DNA from: Reticulascus tulasneorum
Taxonomy: Eukaryota > Ascomycota > Sordariomycetes > Glomerellales > Reticulascaceae
NCBI GenBank assembly: GCA_001557505.1
Contig: LSAX01000005.1
Span: 3,224,001 to 3,288,000 of the forward strand
DNA: 64,000 nucleotides
Direction of reading: 5' to 3'
This document shows, one piece after another, positions 9,342 through 21,103 of the stretch. Within the stretch, counting starts at the first letter, position 1. The number at the start of each line of letters is the position of its first letter. The notes under the pieces are model-generated. The model worked only from the letters and a program-made list of their open reading frames with translations, made no database searches and was not told the DNA's origin. The translations under genes and the position numbers were made by a program.

Positions 9342-10309
9342 ACGTGATGGGCCATCGATTTATCAATTCCCAGCTCATCGCCGACCAGATCGCCGCTAAC
9401 GGATACGTCGTTGCAATGCCCGACCCATTCCACGGAGACCCCGCAAGGTTGAATGCCCCAGCAGACTTTGACTTGATGACCTAGCTCGAGGGACATTCGG
9501 TTGATGTGGTAGATCCCATCGTGGAGCCTGTCATTCAGTATATGCGCACTTGCCTTGGTTGCAAGAAGATCGGCGCCATTGGATATTGCTTTGGGGTGTG
9601 TGCAAATACCCACCAGCTCCCAAGTCACGGTGCTTACAGATACTTTGGGCCAAATACATGGTCCGGTTCTTGAGACCAGACCAGAGCAAAGCCGATGTTG
9701 GCTACATAGCTCATCCCGGATTCGTTGAATTGGAGGAGTTGGCAGCCATTACCGGTCCCTTAAGCATCGCCGCTGCTGGTAAGAGATCACTCTCATATAA
9801 AATCTTCAACAGATGTCCTGCACGGTATCGCAATCGTACGTTGATAAGGTTTGATGACTGGCCTTCGAATACTCCAAAGAGACCGATGACATTTTCCCTA
9901 CACCGAAACGCCATCAATCAGAGACCATTCTCCGCGAGCTTGGTCATCCATACCAGATCAACCTCTACAGTGGAGTAGAGCATGGGTTTGCCATCCGCGC
10001 AGACTTGACGAATAGGACTAGCAAATTCGCCAAGGAACAGGCGTTTTTCCAAGCCGTACGGTGGTTTGATGAGCACATGAAGAATAACTAAGCTGGAGAT
10101 TTGTCAAGACGCTGCGTTTGAGTCCTAGTAGACTATCGACTCTACCGCTGTCTAGATTAGACCCAGGGGCTGGTATCTTTCCGATTTTTGTCTTCAAAAA
10201 GGTCATGTGACCAGCAGATTATTAGGCTAGTTGAGTTGTGAAGACGCAATATCAAAGGCCGGGGATTCAGAATCACCAAATTCCACTACCTACGTCTTAT
10301 TGAATTATC

Positions 10310-13300
10310 TCATTCCCACCACTCCCTTCTCAAGGTCTCGAGCCACGTCCTGCGAACGGTTACACCATTTTGAAATGATCGCGCTGCTACGTATCTTGCC
10401 TTCGCAGGGATCGGCCATGCGCGGTAAAAGGGGTGCTTCGGACTGCACGCATTGCAATCCAGTTCCCGTCGCCACTCAACGTCCTTTACAAGCGACAGGC
10501 ACTCGTCGCACCAGTTAGTGTTCGGGCATATCTCGCAAAAGTACATCTCCTGGACCTCGCTGGTATTGCGTCCACAGTTGTCGCATGAAAACAACCCGGA
10601 GTCTTCGTTGATGTTGAGCTTCAGCTCGTTGAACAGTGCCGTCGGAGATTGCATCGTTGGAGACTGCACCGTTGGGGACTGAGGATTCGATGAGCACCCC
10701 GGTTGGCGAGTATGGCCTATGAGTAGACCCAGTTTTGACTTGGACAGGGGTAGGGGCTGTTGATGAATTTCTTCCGCACCTGCGATATCTGTTTTACCAT
10801 CTGCTGCTGTTGGTAGCGCATCGTCCCGTTCCCGGTTCTCCTCGATCATCCGGTCCTCCACCGACTTGAAAAGGATTGCAAGAATGGCCCCTGCATTCCG
10901 TCTATCCCCAGCGTGAAAGAGTGACGTGGCAAGGCTGGTCAGGCCCTTTGTGTCATTGGTGGGGTCGTCGTCGTCAATACTATTCATCTCTTCTAGGAGG
11001 CGGACCCTGAAGCATTTTCTCCAAACTGATTCCTCTGCTTTCTGATAATCCCTCAGCCACCTACCCCAAATCATCGCTGGGTAGTCTTTCCGGAAGAGAT
11101 CGAAACCCTCATAGCCCTCGCCGAAACCTGTAGATACCTCCACCGCGAATCGCTTCAATTTGTCAGCGCTGGGATGCCTTGAGTCCGGGTCCTGGTGCCA
11201 TGCCTTCGCGGCCGTGTCGAAGTAGATTCGGGCAAGTTTGTTCACCGCGAACTTCCTCTCATATCGGTAGCTCTCTTGGAACTCCTCACTGGTTGTAGAA
11301 AGACGCTTCAGAAATGTTTCCCACAACTCAACGGCCTCTTCTTCCATGTCGTAGAACGTGTACTTGAAGTATGCCATCATGTAGGGTAGCCAAACTTGAA
11401 TCCACTGACGATCCCCTTCGTCAACATGTCTCAATGTTTCATCCAATGCGTCCAAGATGAAGCTAGGCCTGTTTTCTTTCCTGCATGCAATGCCAATTTC
11501 CCAGAACACGTTCGTTCCAGTCAGGAAGAAGCGCACCAGCCAATTGTAAGCATAGTTGTCAGTGACTACCTCGTAGAGATACTTGAGCGTCGATATCAAG
11601 GCGGGATAGCAGCCGCGCTGGCTCCCGATCTTTATTATTGCCTGTTGAGAGATCATCAGGGATGGCTCGGCTTCGAACCCCTTTAGGGCAGCAGCATAGG
11701 CCTTGTCAGGGTCTATGTCTGCTGCCCACTCGGCTATACGGGGCCATAGATGGCCAGAAACCCAATACATCTCTGTGGGCAACGCTTCAATGGCTTTCTC
11801 CTGCCATGCGATGGCATCCTCCAGCTGTGCACGCTCCCCGGCACAGCGTGCCAAGCCTTCTAAGGCTCCCCAAGCCTCCGGATATAGGTCGACGGCTTGT
11901 TTATAATGCGATACCGCAGGCTCGTAGTGCTCTCCATTCATTAGAATCCAGCCTAGACAGGTATGCCAGTGCACGTCATGTTCGAGCCCTGCCCAGTTTG
12001 CAAAGTGCTCGATGCGCTCGGCTGTGAGTAGGTTGAATTTGAAACAGTCGCGGTTCCACTGGAAGTCTTCGATTTCAGGTGTAGCTAAACCAGTCTCGAC
12101 CTGCACGTAAGGTCTTGGTTATTTGTGTATTCTAGCAGAGTCAAGAGGAAGGGGCAGAGCGGGGGCTTACCCAAGTAAGCCAACCATGTAGCAGCCACGC
12201 AGGAAACTCTCCCTTGAGTAGATATAACGTGCTGTCAAACCCCGTCTTCACGAGTAGCATTCTTGAAGCTGTCATCATCAGCGGGCGGAGTAATTCTTCG
12301 ATGGAGTTCGCGGCCAGTCCCATCCACGTGTTCAGCGTTTCGTCCAATGATAGAGCTGACTCGAGCTGTGTTGCTTCTTTAAGCCAACTCTGCACGAGTC
12401 TAAGATAGCGATCCGAGGCAACCCACAGTTTCCAAAAGGAGTCATGAGAGCTATGGAAATCATCGTAGCAAATGACGGACTCTATGAAACAGAGTGACCC
12501 TCGATCAGTGCCAAAAAGCCAACACAGGCCCTCGACAATCTTGACGATCTTTGCCTGAGACACACGACTGCTGTCTACGCTTTCGAGATGATATGGCAGA
12601 TGGCACAGTGGATAATCGGCAAGTCTCTGTGGCTCTTGTTCTCTCTTCAGCGAAACCTCGGTTCGGAATATGTCCAAGCAAGCAATTACAATGTCAACTT
12701 CTGCACTATCAATAGTTGGGATGATTGGCAGAATCTGCTTCTTTCTTTCGTCCGGGTTGCCTTCGCGGATAAGGTAGTCCCTTATTCGAGTGTGGCAAAA
12801 TGTTACTTCCGTCTTTCTTTGATGACTCGTCAGATGTTGGAACATATCTTCATCGGATCCGTTACTATCCCCGGAAGAGGAGGATGGTGTTCTGGAAGGG
12901 GTGCGCGCAATTATCTTCCTCGAAGGATCGTCTTCATCGCTAGATCCCGCGTCGGAATCACTGACATTGCAGCCGCCCGAGAAGTCGAAAGGCCGTTCAT
13001 CCTCCTCGTTAGTCGCGTCATCGTCGGCCGGTTGCTCGTGGTTCTGCTGAGCAGCGACATCACCCTCGCCGCCAGATATCTGCACATAATCGGGGTCGAT
13101 ACCCCCTGAAAACTTCAGATCGAAGACAGATGATAGCTTCCCGCGCGTGTGCTTCCACAGAAGATAATGCGGTTTCCGACTTGGTAAGCTGATAACAAAA
13201 TCCAGCTCCCCAAACAACATTGGCCGCCGCGTGTACGTCATGAATAGTAGCATTCTTCTAATCACCTCGTGGTCGAGTTCGCTATCTTTGGCTAGTCGAT

Positions 13301-15092
13301 CGAAAACGGACCAGATCATATCGTCAAGTGTGGATGGGGGACTGACAAGGATAGCCTCAATCTGGGAAAGGTCTCTCTTCAAAAGATCGTCGATCAGAAG
13401 CTTAGCCCAAAGAAAAACACCATCTGCGCCATCTGAGACCTTGTTCATTATGGCTCTTCCAAGTTTGTTGGCCTTCTTCAGCCCGTTTGGCTTCATCTTG
13501 CGCATCTCCTGCAGAATGTCCAGCTCTTCAAGCCGCTTCATTATATAGCTGTCGATGTCGTGCTTATTCTTTCGACGAGAGACTTCAATGAAGTAGATCT
13601 TCTCCACTCTTTTGAATGCCATTTCGGTCCTCAAAGACCCACGCCCGATGACGGCGAACTGCATAGCTGGGCATTGCCCGCTCTGTGAGTACACGAGACC
13701 TTTCATGAGCCCCAGTATGGTTCGTCTACTCTCGGAGGTTGCCTCGTCCAGGCCATCCACAATCAGCGTTATGGGTCTTTCGTTCGATTTGTGTGATTCG
13801 TAGTACTTAACGAAGAGGTTTTCCCAAGTAACGTCAGCCGTGATAGTGTTGATTCGCTCCTGGCAAACGGAAATCGCATGTCTCTTGAAGTCGACATCTT
13901 GGTTTGCGATTTGCCAGGCAAAGGTCTTTAGTATAATGTTGGCGTCTCGTAGGTTTTCGTTGTTTTCTTTCACAAAGAAATACCCTACCACTCGGTTGCG
14001 ATCTCCCAGCGGCTTCTCGACAAGTTGTTTGATGATCCACGTAGAGAGGTAACTCTTTCCGACTCCTGGACCGCCAAATATCCATAGAATGGCGGCCTTT
14101 CGGCTAATCCATGACTCGAAAAGCGGCTCTTGCTGGAGCCAAGCCCCGGTGCCGGTAAGGAGAGCTCGTTTGTTTCGGAACAAAGTCTCCTCAACATCGT
14201 CGTATGCGGTCGTGCTGCACAAGACCTGCCTCAAACGACTCTCGTCTTCCACCTTGGACGCGTTATCTTGCGACTCCCTCAAGATGCCCAAGACCTGTCT
14301 AACGTCGTTCTTGGTCTCAGAGGCGGTATCGCTCAGCGCTTTGGTTCCATCTTCGATTCTCTGTGCAGTTGCGTATGTGACACCGAGGACGTACCGTTGC
14401 TCGCTGCCAAGTAGCTTATTCAGCTCATCGACCAGCTTCTTTGTCACATCGTCTTTTCCGAGAAATGTCACCCTCAGATACTCTCGAAACCGACGCTCCC
14501 TGATCAGCTTTTCTGATCTTCCAATGACTTTTAAGACAACCGCTAAAATGGCGACGATCTTCCTTCGCAGCGGGCCATCTACACGACTGTTCACGTAATG
14601 GCTCAGTCTCTCCGAGAAGTCCTGTAATTCTCGGAATACCTGCTCAACCCAGTCGTAGGCATTGCTAACTCCATTGCAGGCTACGATGAGATGAATAACG
14701 GCGCCAAGCACGGCGCTGCTGGCGACCCCGTAGTCAGCCACGGACGAGGGCGTGACTGCAATTTGGCTTAGGATCGCAATGGGCGCGGCAAAAGTCTTGA
14801 GAGAGGACCACAGTCGCGTATTCTGGGACCGGAACCTTGCAAAAGCAGCCCCAGAAGTCTCGATACGGCCAGCAAGGTCTTCCGGGTTTTTGATGTTGCG
14901 TAGTTCCTCCAAAGTCGCTGGAGAGAGAGGGTGTTGCGAGTCACTCGCGTACTGATTCAATGCATCTTCCCAAATGCCCCTGATTTCCTCGTTTTCCAGA
15001 GTTTCTTTCCATTCTGCTGTTCGGGTGTCCTTTGATTGATTTTCAGGAGCAATTCCTATGGCCGTTGAGGACGACAGGATGCTACAGTGCAT
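10310..15092 (-). CDS. fungal NOD-like (STAND) protein: Goodbye-NACHT with zinc-finger-like C-terminus
   Basis: Two exons, 15092-12171 and 12100-10310, joined in phase 0 across a 70-nt intron (GTAAGC...CAG) give 1570 residues. The N-terminal helical region (about 39-200, starting IWEDALNQY) matches the fungal STAND Goodbye domain. The NACHT NTPase follows, with Walker A GGPGVGKS at about 340-347 and Walker B LIVDGLDEA near 435. After an acidic Ser-rich linker (about 700-760) comes a helical, TPR-like region (GWILMNGEHYEPAVSHYKQA; IAWQEKAIEALP). The end carries paired cysteines (CDNCGRN, CEICPNTNWCDEC, CNACSPKH), a ZZ-like zinc site common at the end of fungal NLRs. Such proteins are thought to sense non-self or trigger cell death. 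The ATG at 15092 is chosen; an upstream exon cannot be excluded. Confidence 0.85.
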
Positions 15093-16511
15093 GGGGAGGA
15101 GACAGGTGCTGAGGTAGGCTATCAAGGGTATCTACGTTTTAAGGTCATCTACAAGATAGCTAGATGGCCAGGAAAACGCTAGCTGCACTAGCAGGTCCAC
15201 GGCATATCGAATGGGGACGGATGTGTGACGCCGTGCATGATGTCTGTAAGCACCACTGTTGGTAACCAAGATATTGGGGTAGCACAAGGCTTGCAGCGGG
15301 CACTATTCTCGGAAAGATTGATAAGCAAACACTCACCAAACATACTAGATCACTTGATTTACTCCGGCAAGGCTGTGGCGTGTGGCTTCAGATATCAATC
15401 GCTTTTCGTCGATGAGGGTCTTGGTGATCCGATAGCATAAAGGCTCTTCCCGTTGGCATATGAGGGAATAAACATGCCTCACAAAACAGACTCGGACATG
15501 CTTGCAGCATGGTAGTTTGGTCGGTCGCGTACAAACAGGGCTGGTAGAGCACTGCTGTGGTGGTGATGACGAGAACGCCCCACGGTTGACTCCGTCCATG
15601 CAGCATGGCACTCGGGACAGGACTGCGGTAGAACTAGCGAATGAAGCGAAGTCCCTGGCCCTCGAAACTGGATCGACAATACCCACGTCGGCGCAAAAGA
15701 CTGCGGCGCCCCAAAGCGGCGCGCCATCGCTTGGATCGGACCGCGATTGACTCGGGTCTCACATTTATCAGGGGATAAAGTACGGCAAGTATCTGATGCA
15801 TGGTATAGTTTCGGTGTGGGGCTCGTCCACTTCGCAAAATACACCCCAATCTAGGACTAGCGTCTGTCGTACAGAACGCGTGAAAGCATGGCGTGGTGTC
15901 GCAACCGCGGAGACGGGCGCTTTTGAACAATTATAGCACATATCACATCATGCCGCGTTTGAACCGGCCGTCCAACGCTCCGGCCCAAGCTAGCCCAGTG
16001 CAGTGGCCAGGAAAGGCAGCCCTTCAACGGCTAGTTGGGCCATCGATGATATCCTTGGCTCGAACTGGACTTGCTTTCCCTGGGAAGCGTTCGCATAGCC
16101 ATCAGGGCTTGTCGACCCCTTTGCCAACTCGCAAACCACTGGCACACTTTGTCTGTCCAGTGAGCCGGGCAGTTTCTCCGTCGCATAAACTGGTAGATTG
16201 GGAGTCGACACACCGACGGGGAATATAGAACACCACTCAGGCCCGGCAAATGGATTTATCTCGGAGCCGCAACGACTCTCTTGATTCTCAGTTAGAGGTA
16301 CGTGTTGAGGCCTACCTTTGACACAGTCGAGGCAAGTGTTGACTACTAAACTTTATGATTTGGTTCAAGCTATGATATGGCTATCAGGCTTTAGACAACT
16401 TGCCAATGCCCCTGTGGACGTGTTTTACAGTGTACACAGTCAACCCACTCTCCTATGGACAAACGAACGATCAAATCTCTTCGTGCTGGCAATCACATTC
16501 CTCAATCCGGC
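15093..16511. other. intergenic spacer, no gene seen
   Basis: About 1.4 kb between the 5' end of the NOD-like gene and the 3' end of the monooxygenase pseudogene, both minus strand. Short open frames overlap each other on both strands with no recognisable motif. It should contain the NOD-like gene promoter. Nothing else can be supported. Confidence 0.35.
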
Positions 16512-17953
16512 TCAGTCCCGAGATCCGGGGACCGCCTCCTCTACTTCCGCTTCCTTGTAGGGCTTGTTGTCCCACGGGATTTTTCCAAACTTATGACCAG
16601 TTTCCGGAATACCGTCAAGAATGAGCCCCCTCCTCACAATCGGTGAGGCAAGCAGTTTGTTGAGCGACACATCCCCGCCAAGATATGGGCTGAGATAGTC
16701 GGCCACCTTCCAGACGATATTGTCCCAGGCCGTAACCCGGAGGTACATCTTCGAGAGAAACATGCTATCTTTGGCCATCTTCTCGGTGCCTGATTGGTAA
16801 TTGCTGAAGACTGCCGTTATGGCTTCGAGGTCCGGGTCCGCGTTGGTCGACAAGAGCCTGCGTAGGGCGTTTGTCAGAGCCACAACACCCTGCCAACCTT
16901 GATTGAGAGCCAGGCCCGAGTTGGGCGACATCTTGTGTACGGAATCGCCTAAGAGCACAATGCGGTCCCATGACCATCTCTTGATGGAGCCCTCCTCGAC
17001 GTTGAGCAACCTGGCCGACCTCCGAGCCTCCTACAGATCTTTGAACGTCATGTCATTGCCGACGGGGAGATCCATGATGTCCTTGGCAAACGCTTCGGCG
17101 TCTTCGTCTGTGTACCTGACGTGATGATCGACTGGCTTCGGGAGCCGCCTGTAAATGAGGAACCAGCCCTCTTCCTCCAGCATGAAAGCCTGCATGTTGA
17201 ATTGGTTGCCTCGGACTTCGCGCAGCCGGCCAGGCTCCATATGAGGAATGCGACGCAAATGGCCCACCATCACTTGGTATCTCGCTACCATTGGCGCCTC
17301 GGGATCGGGTGTTTTTGCAGACGATGCGAGCATTTGGTGGCGCATAAGTTCTCGGACTTTGCTGTGCACCCCATCGCAGCCGACCGCGATGGACCCTTCC
17401 TCCACACTGCCATCGTCGCAGCGGACCCTGACACCGTCGACGTCGGTCTCAATGGCAACAACTTTCTTGTTCGTTAATACTCGCGTTTCTCGTCCAGGCA
17501 GTCGCCTATACAATAGCTCTACGAGTGACTGCCGGCGGAACAGCATCCAGGGATGGCCATGGCTGTTGTGTCGACTGTCAGCGTCTGGCCCTTCCCAGCC
17601 GACGATCCCGCGCCCAGAGCAGGGGAGTTCGGATTTCGAACTCACTTTTGTTCGATTACCTCGTAAATATTACTATGGCAGAGCTCCGATCCATCCGGCG
17701 CCAGGTTGTACTTATCCTTCATCCGTAGCCACAGCTTGAGTCCCTCCTCCAGCAAGCCGAGCTGGTCCAGGACTCGCACCCCATGCGGCCAGAGCGCGAG
17801 CCCGAGGCCCGATTCTTCGACCACTGCGTCTCTTTGCTCCAGCAGGACGTAGTCGATGCCCACAAGGGACAACGCATGCGCCAGGCAGAGGCCAACAGGT
17901 CCGCCGCCAATAATGACCGCGCGGAACTTGCGATGGGAGGTTGACGACGACAT
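16512..17953 (-). pseudogene. FAD-dependent monooxygenase (PaxM-like) with an in-frame stop
   Basis: Exon 1 is 17953-17646 and exon 2 begins at 17574 after a 71-nt intron (GTGAGT...GCTGACAG). The FAD dinucleotide motif VIIGGGPVGLCLAHALSL opens the protein, HPWMLFRRQSLVELLYRRLP follows, then AVGCDGVHSKVRELM, then the second FAD motif RIVLLGDSVHKMSPNSGLAL, and an end including GKIPWDNKPYKEAE. The order and the 456-residue length fit flavin monooxygenases of meroterpenoid and indole-diterpene clusters. One lesion: a TAG (plus-strand cta at 17031-17033) between FKDL and EARRSARLL, where the family has Trp. The frame is otherwise open on both sides. Splicing out the stop would need an intron of about 40 nt that shifts frame, so a true nonsense mutation or truncated product is likelier. 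Confidence 0.85.
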
Positions 17954-18632
17954 GCCCTTTGTCTAGGCTCCACGGCCACGATGGAGAGGGAGAGAGTCGA
18001 TCGCGGGCGATGATGGCAATCAGATATGTCGGGAACTTTGCATGTACGAGCCGGATGACTGCGTGCGAAACTTGCGGACGACAAGGTTTCTGACCAGCAG
18101 GCTGTGTGATTGGCAAATCGTTCCGGGCAGCCACTGAGGAGAGATCTGCAGCTGACAGTTTACGCTAACTGAGGTGTTGACTTTGGGAATTGAAAGCATT
18201 GGCGCGGCAGCCTCGAATAATTGTCTGTAACACCCTTTCTCTCCTTCTCCTCCGAAGCGTGCAAAGTGGGTAGTTTAATGAAGTGCAGTGCATTGCCCAC
18301 AAGACATGAGGTGAACAATTTAGTGGCGGTGGCACACAAATGCCCTAGAGATACAGCACCTGACATCTGTTACAGAAGGGTGCGAATACGTAGCTTCAGG
18401 TAGGTAGGTACCTTACGTACAGAGCTCTGGTCCCTGGGTGGGAGGGATTAACAGGGTGCAACAACCAGCCTGGAGGTAATTGGGTATTGCCATTACCGCA
18501 CACGTAGGACCATACATTCTCTTTGTTTTCAGAAACCTACAACAGCAGATTTACGGAAGGGGGGGAAAAGAATCTGACCCATTTTTAAGATGTGATGTAG
18601 TGAATCGCAAAAATGAAGAAGGAAAAAAAAAA
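17954..18632. other. spacer between monooxygenase pseudogene and tRNA
   Basis: About 680 bp, no coding potential recognised. It contains the former promoter of the minus-strand monooxygenase and, at its right end, the Pol III terminator of the tRNA gene. Confidence 0.35.
18622..18632 (-). terminator. Pol III T-run terminator of tRNA-Gly
   Basis: Read on the minus strand, an almost unbroken run of T (plus-strand gaaaaaaaaaa) starts immediately after the discriminator base of the tRNA. Confidence 0.85.
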
Positions 18633-18704
18633 TGCTCATCCGGAGAATCGAACTCCGACCCCATGCTTGGAAGGCATGGATCCTAACCATTAGACCAAAT
18701 GAGC
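18633..18704 (-). tRNA. tRNA-Gly, anticodon TCC
   Basis: Minus-strand 72-nt cloverleaf. Acceptor arms GCTCATT and GATGAGC pair with one T-G and leave discriminator A. The D arm holds an A box (TGGTCTAATGG). The anticodon stem CATGC/GCATG closes the loop CTTCCAA, anticodon TCC, reading GGA and possibly GGG. The T arm is GGAG-TTCGATT-CTCC (B box). There is no intron, and the 3' CCA is not encoded, as usual for eukaryotes. Confidence 0.97.
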
Positions 18705-19090
18705 GTTGAATCCATGTTACGTCAATGCTTATTTAAATCCATATTGGCATGGTTTGCGTGCCCGAAACACTAGCACCGATGGTCACGTGCAGGTGGCTTG
18801 TCTGCTGAATAACCTGCAAAGATTCGAGACTCCGCATTTTCCACAATCACGCATTGTAGGGGAGTATCGACTGTTTTCCATACTAGTGCATACGAACGCC
18901 AAATACTGAAAGCTCTGCCTACAAGGCCACTGCTAAGGCGGTGTGTCTGCCTTCATATTCTTTAACTCTGCAGTCTGTGAGGAGCAGCCCGTACCCAACA
19001 TCGCAATACCCCTGAAAGAAAATAGCCACTTCTCTGCATCGTCCCATCAAGTTTGCTAATTCCGCTATAATTCCCGTCAAGAAGCTTCCA
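18705..19090. other. spacer, possible 3' exon of the small secreted protein
   Basis: No independent gene. The donor-like GTAAGT at the end of the next gene (minus strand, from 19116) could splice to an acceptor near 19035, which would place a short last exon here. I see nothing that decides this. Confidence 0.3.
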
Positions 19091-19558
19091 TCAACTAATG
19101 TACGAATTGTGACTTACACATTTGTACGAGTGGAAGTTGCCGTTTGGCGTTCCGAGTGGAGGGCTCACGCACGTATCGAGGTTGTCGCACCACCCTGTAC
19201 CTTTACAGTCGTCGGCGACGTAAAGCGTACACTGCCCATTCCTTGATGTCATCATGGAGTGGGGATAGAATGTCGACTTGTCGCAGCCGATTGGGTTTTG
19301 CTGACCGGGTTTGTCCCAGTTCAGGCAGTCCGTACCAGGCATGTCTCGTCCAAAGGTATAGCATCTATCGCTAGAGCCAACAATGGTTCGGATACGACCA
19401 GATAGAGCACATCTGTCATTGTTCTCGTAGAAAGTAGCTGTTAGAGGCGTATTAGACCTTGAAGCAACAGGCTGAGATTAATGTGTCTTACTTGACCAAG
19501 CTGTTGCTAGTTGACCAGCCGTCAAAATTGCAAGGAAGGGATTCAAGGAAAGATGCAT
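19091..19558 (-). CDS. small secreted cysteine-rich protein
   Basis: Exon 1 is 19558-19492 and encodes a signal peptide (MHLSLNPFLAILTAGQLATA). A 54-nt intron (GTAAGA...CTAACAG) joins it to exon 2 from 19437, in frame, giving a mature part with about ten cysteines (DRCALSGR, SSDRCYTFG, GTDCLNW, IGCDKS, GQCTLYVADDCKGTGWC, DTCVSPP, YKCVSH). Translation can stop at 19091. A GTAAGT at 19116 might instead be a donor for a further exon, so the C-terminus is uncertain. Length near 135 residues, secretion and cysteine density are typical of fungal effector-like or cell-wall proteins. No named family is recognised. It lies next to a dispersed repeat. Confidence 0.65.
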
Positions 19559-19960
19559 TATTGCTGCGACAGGCTTTTGTGTGTGTCTATATTGGCATTA
19601 TGCGTTTCCTTCAAGACGGGAGCTCTAGTTTAAATAGACTTACTTTTGTAGAATAGCTTTTGTTGATATAAACACAACACATGGAGCAATACGATGCTGG
19701 TTGTGGAGCAATCCTTCGTAAAGAATTTTGACCATACTGCAGAGTTAACAATATCTTACTCAACTCGTCAATGTGCGGTTTTCAGTTCATTGTATACGAG
19801 CCATGCATCTGCTTATTCACCACATCTAACGTGATCAACCTTCAGGGGCGCAGTCAGAGACCAAGGTTATTCCAATGATATCAACGTCTTCTACGGATCT
19901 ACACAACATAAATAATGTTCTATGATCGGTGCACGTCAAAAGCCCTTCAACAGAAACCTT
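19559..19960. other. promoter side of the secreted-protein gene
   Basis: About 400 bp of AT-rich sequence upstream of the minus-strand gene. No coding potential seen. Confidence 0.3.
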
Positions 19961-20502
19961 ATAAACAATCAGAAATCTTTCTTCGACAAGATCTAACATT
20001 GTTGACTTTTAGTATTAGTTTCACTTTTATTGTTAGTTACAACACAGAATCATAGCTCCCTTAGACGCGATGTGGACGGGTGTTGTCGAAGAGAAGCCCC
20101 AATTACTTGAAGGGGGATCTAGCTGCTTAGCAAAGGTAGCACAAATATCTTACAGTGGCAGTGTATGTGGGTCGGATTATTTAATTTACTGACAGCATCT
20201 CAAGCTTGGGTCACACAGCCGCTGACCAAGTGCTTTCTGCCCCCTTCACTTGCTCTCCCTGACCTCTTCCCACCTTTTCAGGTTTCATGCAGCATAAGCG
20301 CAGAGGTCCTTGCAATCCTTCGCTTGAAAGTTACAACTTCAACCAAATCTAACAATAGTGTTGCGGGTCCGAACGTGCCGGATCTATTTCCCTTAGCCTG
20401 GTTGATACCCACTTGGACTGCCAATGGCTTTTCAAAAATATCGACGGAACACACAATCTGACACCTTAAATTTTTCTAGCATGTTGGACATGATTTCAGA
20501 AC
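19961..20502 (+). repeat. dispersed repeat, copy A
   Basis: Shares a long, diverged but collinear match with 37758-38074: ataaacaatcag, aagatctaacattgt, gtttcactttt, gaagccccaat, ggcagtgtatgtgggt/tcagtgtatgtgggc, ctgacagcat, accgctgac-type and tttttctagcatgttgg blocks occur in the same order. Copy A has about 200 extra bases (about 20260-20463). No coding capacity or clear termini. It is probably an old non-coding element or solo LTR. Confidence 0.8.
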
Positions 20503-21103
20503 TACGTCACGTCTGCTGTCCTGCCACATGGTCTGCTTACTGTAGCCTCAGTGCTATCACCTCTCAGAAAACCACGTCTGATGCCTAGGTACTCCCGATG
20601 CACTTCTTACTTGAAGGTCTCACAAGGAAAAGGAAAAACCCGAATCGGAGTACCTTTAAATTTGTATCTCGAGTAGTGAGGCAACTTACATGATGGGGAA
20701 GAAATTCTACTCATATACAGATAAGCAAGCTGGCAATGATATATGCGATGCGGTCTGGTAGGAAGGCTTATCGCTATATGGAAACCTTTCTATAAGGGTT
20801 ATGCGTGGTCTGGAGATGTACCACATGGAAGACTGCTTCGAGTACCTAGTGGCGTGCTGTTGCAGAGCATGGTGAACCGCCTGGCAATGATATGTGATGC
20901 GGTCTAGTGGACTTGTCCGTTAGATGGAACCCTTTTCTAGCCTCACAAGAAATACCGGAAAAGGAGTCTTTCTAGCGACAGGTCCTTTCCAGACCGGCTA
21001 TGCTCCTTCATATTTGGGTATATGTATCAGGCAGGCCCTCTTTCATCTCCATCTTCTCCACCTTCTTTATTCTCAGCAAGTCACACGGGCATCAACTCTC
21101 AAC
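20503..21103. other. spacer with a short imperfect direct repeat
   Basis: Two similar stretches, ggcaatgatatatgcgatgcgg near 20733 and ggcaatgatatgtgatgcgg near 20882, each followed by a similar ggtctrgt...tggaaccc stretch, suggest a local tandem duplication of about 150 bp. No gene recognised. Confidence 0.5.

Larger units (their letters stand above)
8477..10091 (+). pseudogene. dienelactone hydrolase, broken by a transposon and a stop codon
   Basis: The original exons remain readable: 8477 onward (MASNPPANCCTIGFKHDG), an exon giving GVDTYFSYPDDKSTENG, then after the insertion DVMGHRFINSQLIADQIAA and MPDPFHGDP, later the nucleophile region IGAIGYCFG, then ETDDIFPTPKRHQ and YSGVEHGFAIRADL, and a TAA at 10089-10091. 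This matches the cytosolic alpha/beta-hydrolase DLH family (GxCxG elbow with Cys nucleophile, catalytic Asp and His all present). Two lesions are visible. A 640-bp element at 8694-9333 interrupts exon 2. A TAG at 9482-9484 stands where the family has Trp (DFDxMxWLxGH). Splice sites of the last introns (about 9599-9644 and 9779-9880) still look usable, so inactivation is probably recent. Confidence 0.9.

Noticed and set aside
16994..17035. An intron removing the TAG of the FAD monooxygenase.
   Set aside because: The only GT...AG pair spans about 40 nt, shifts the frame and would delete a conserved segment.
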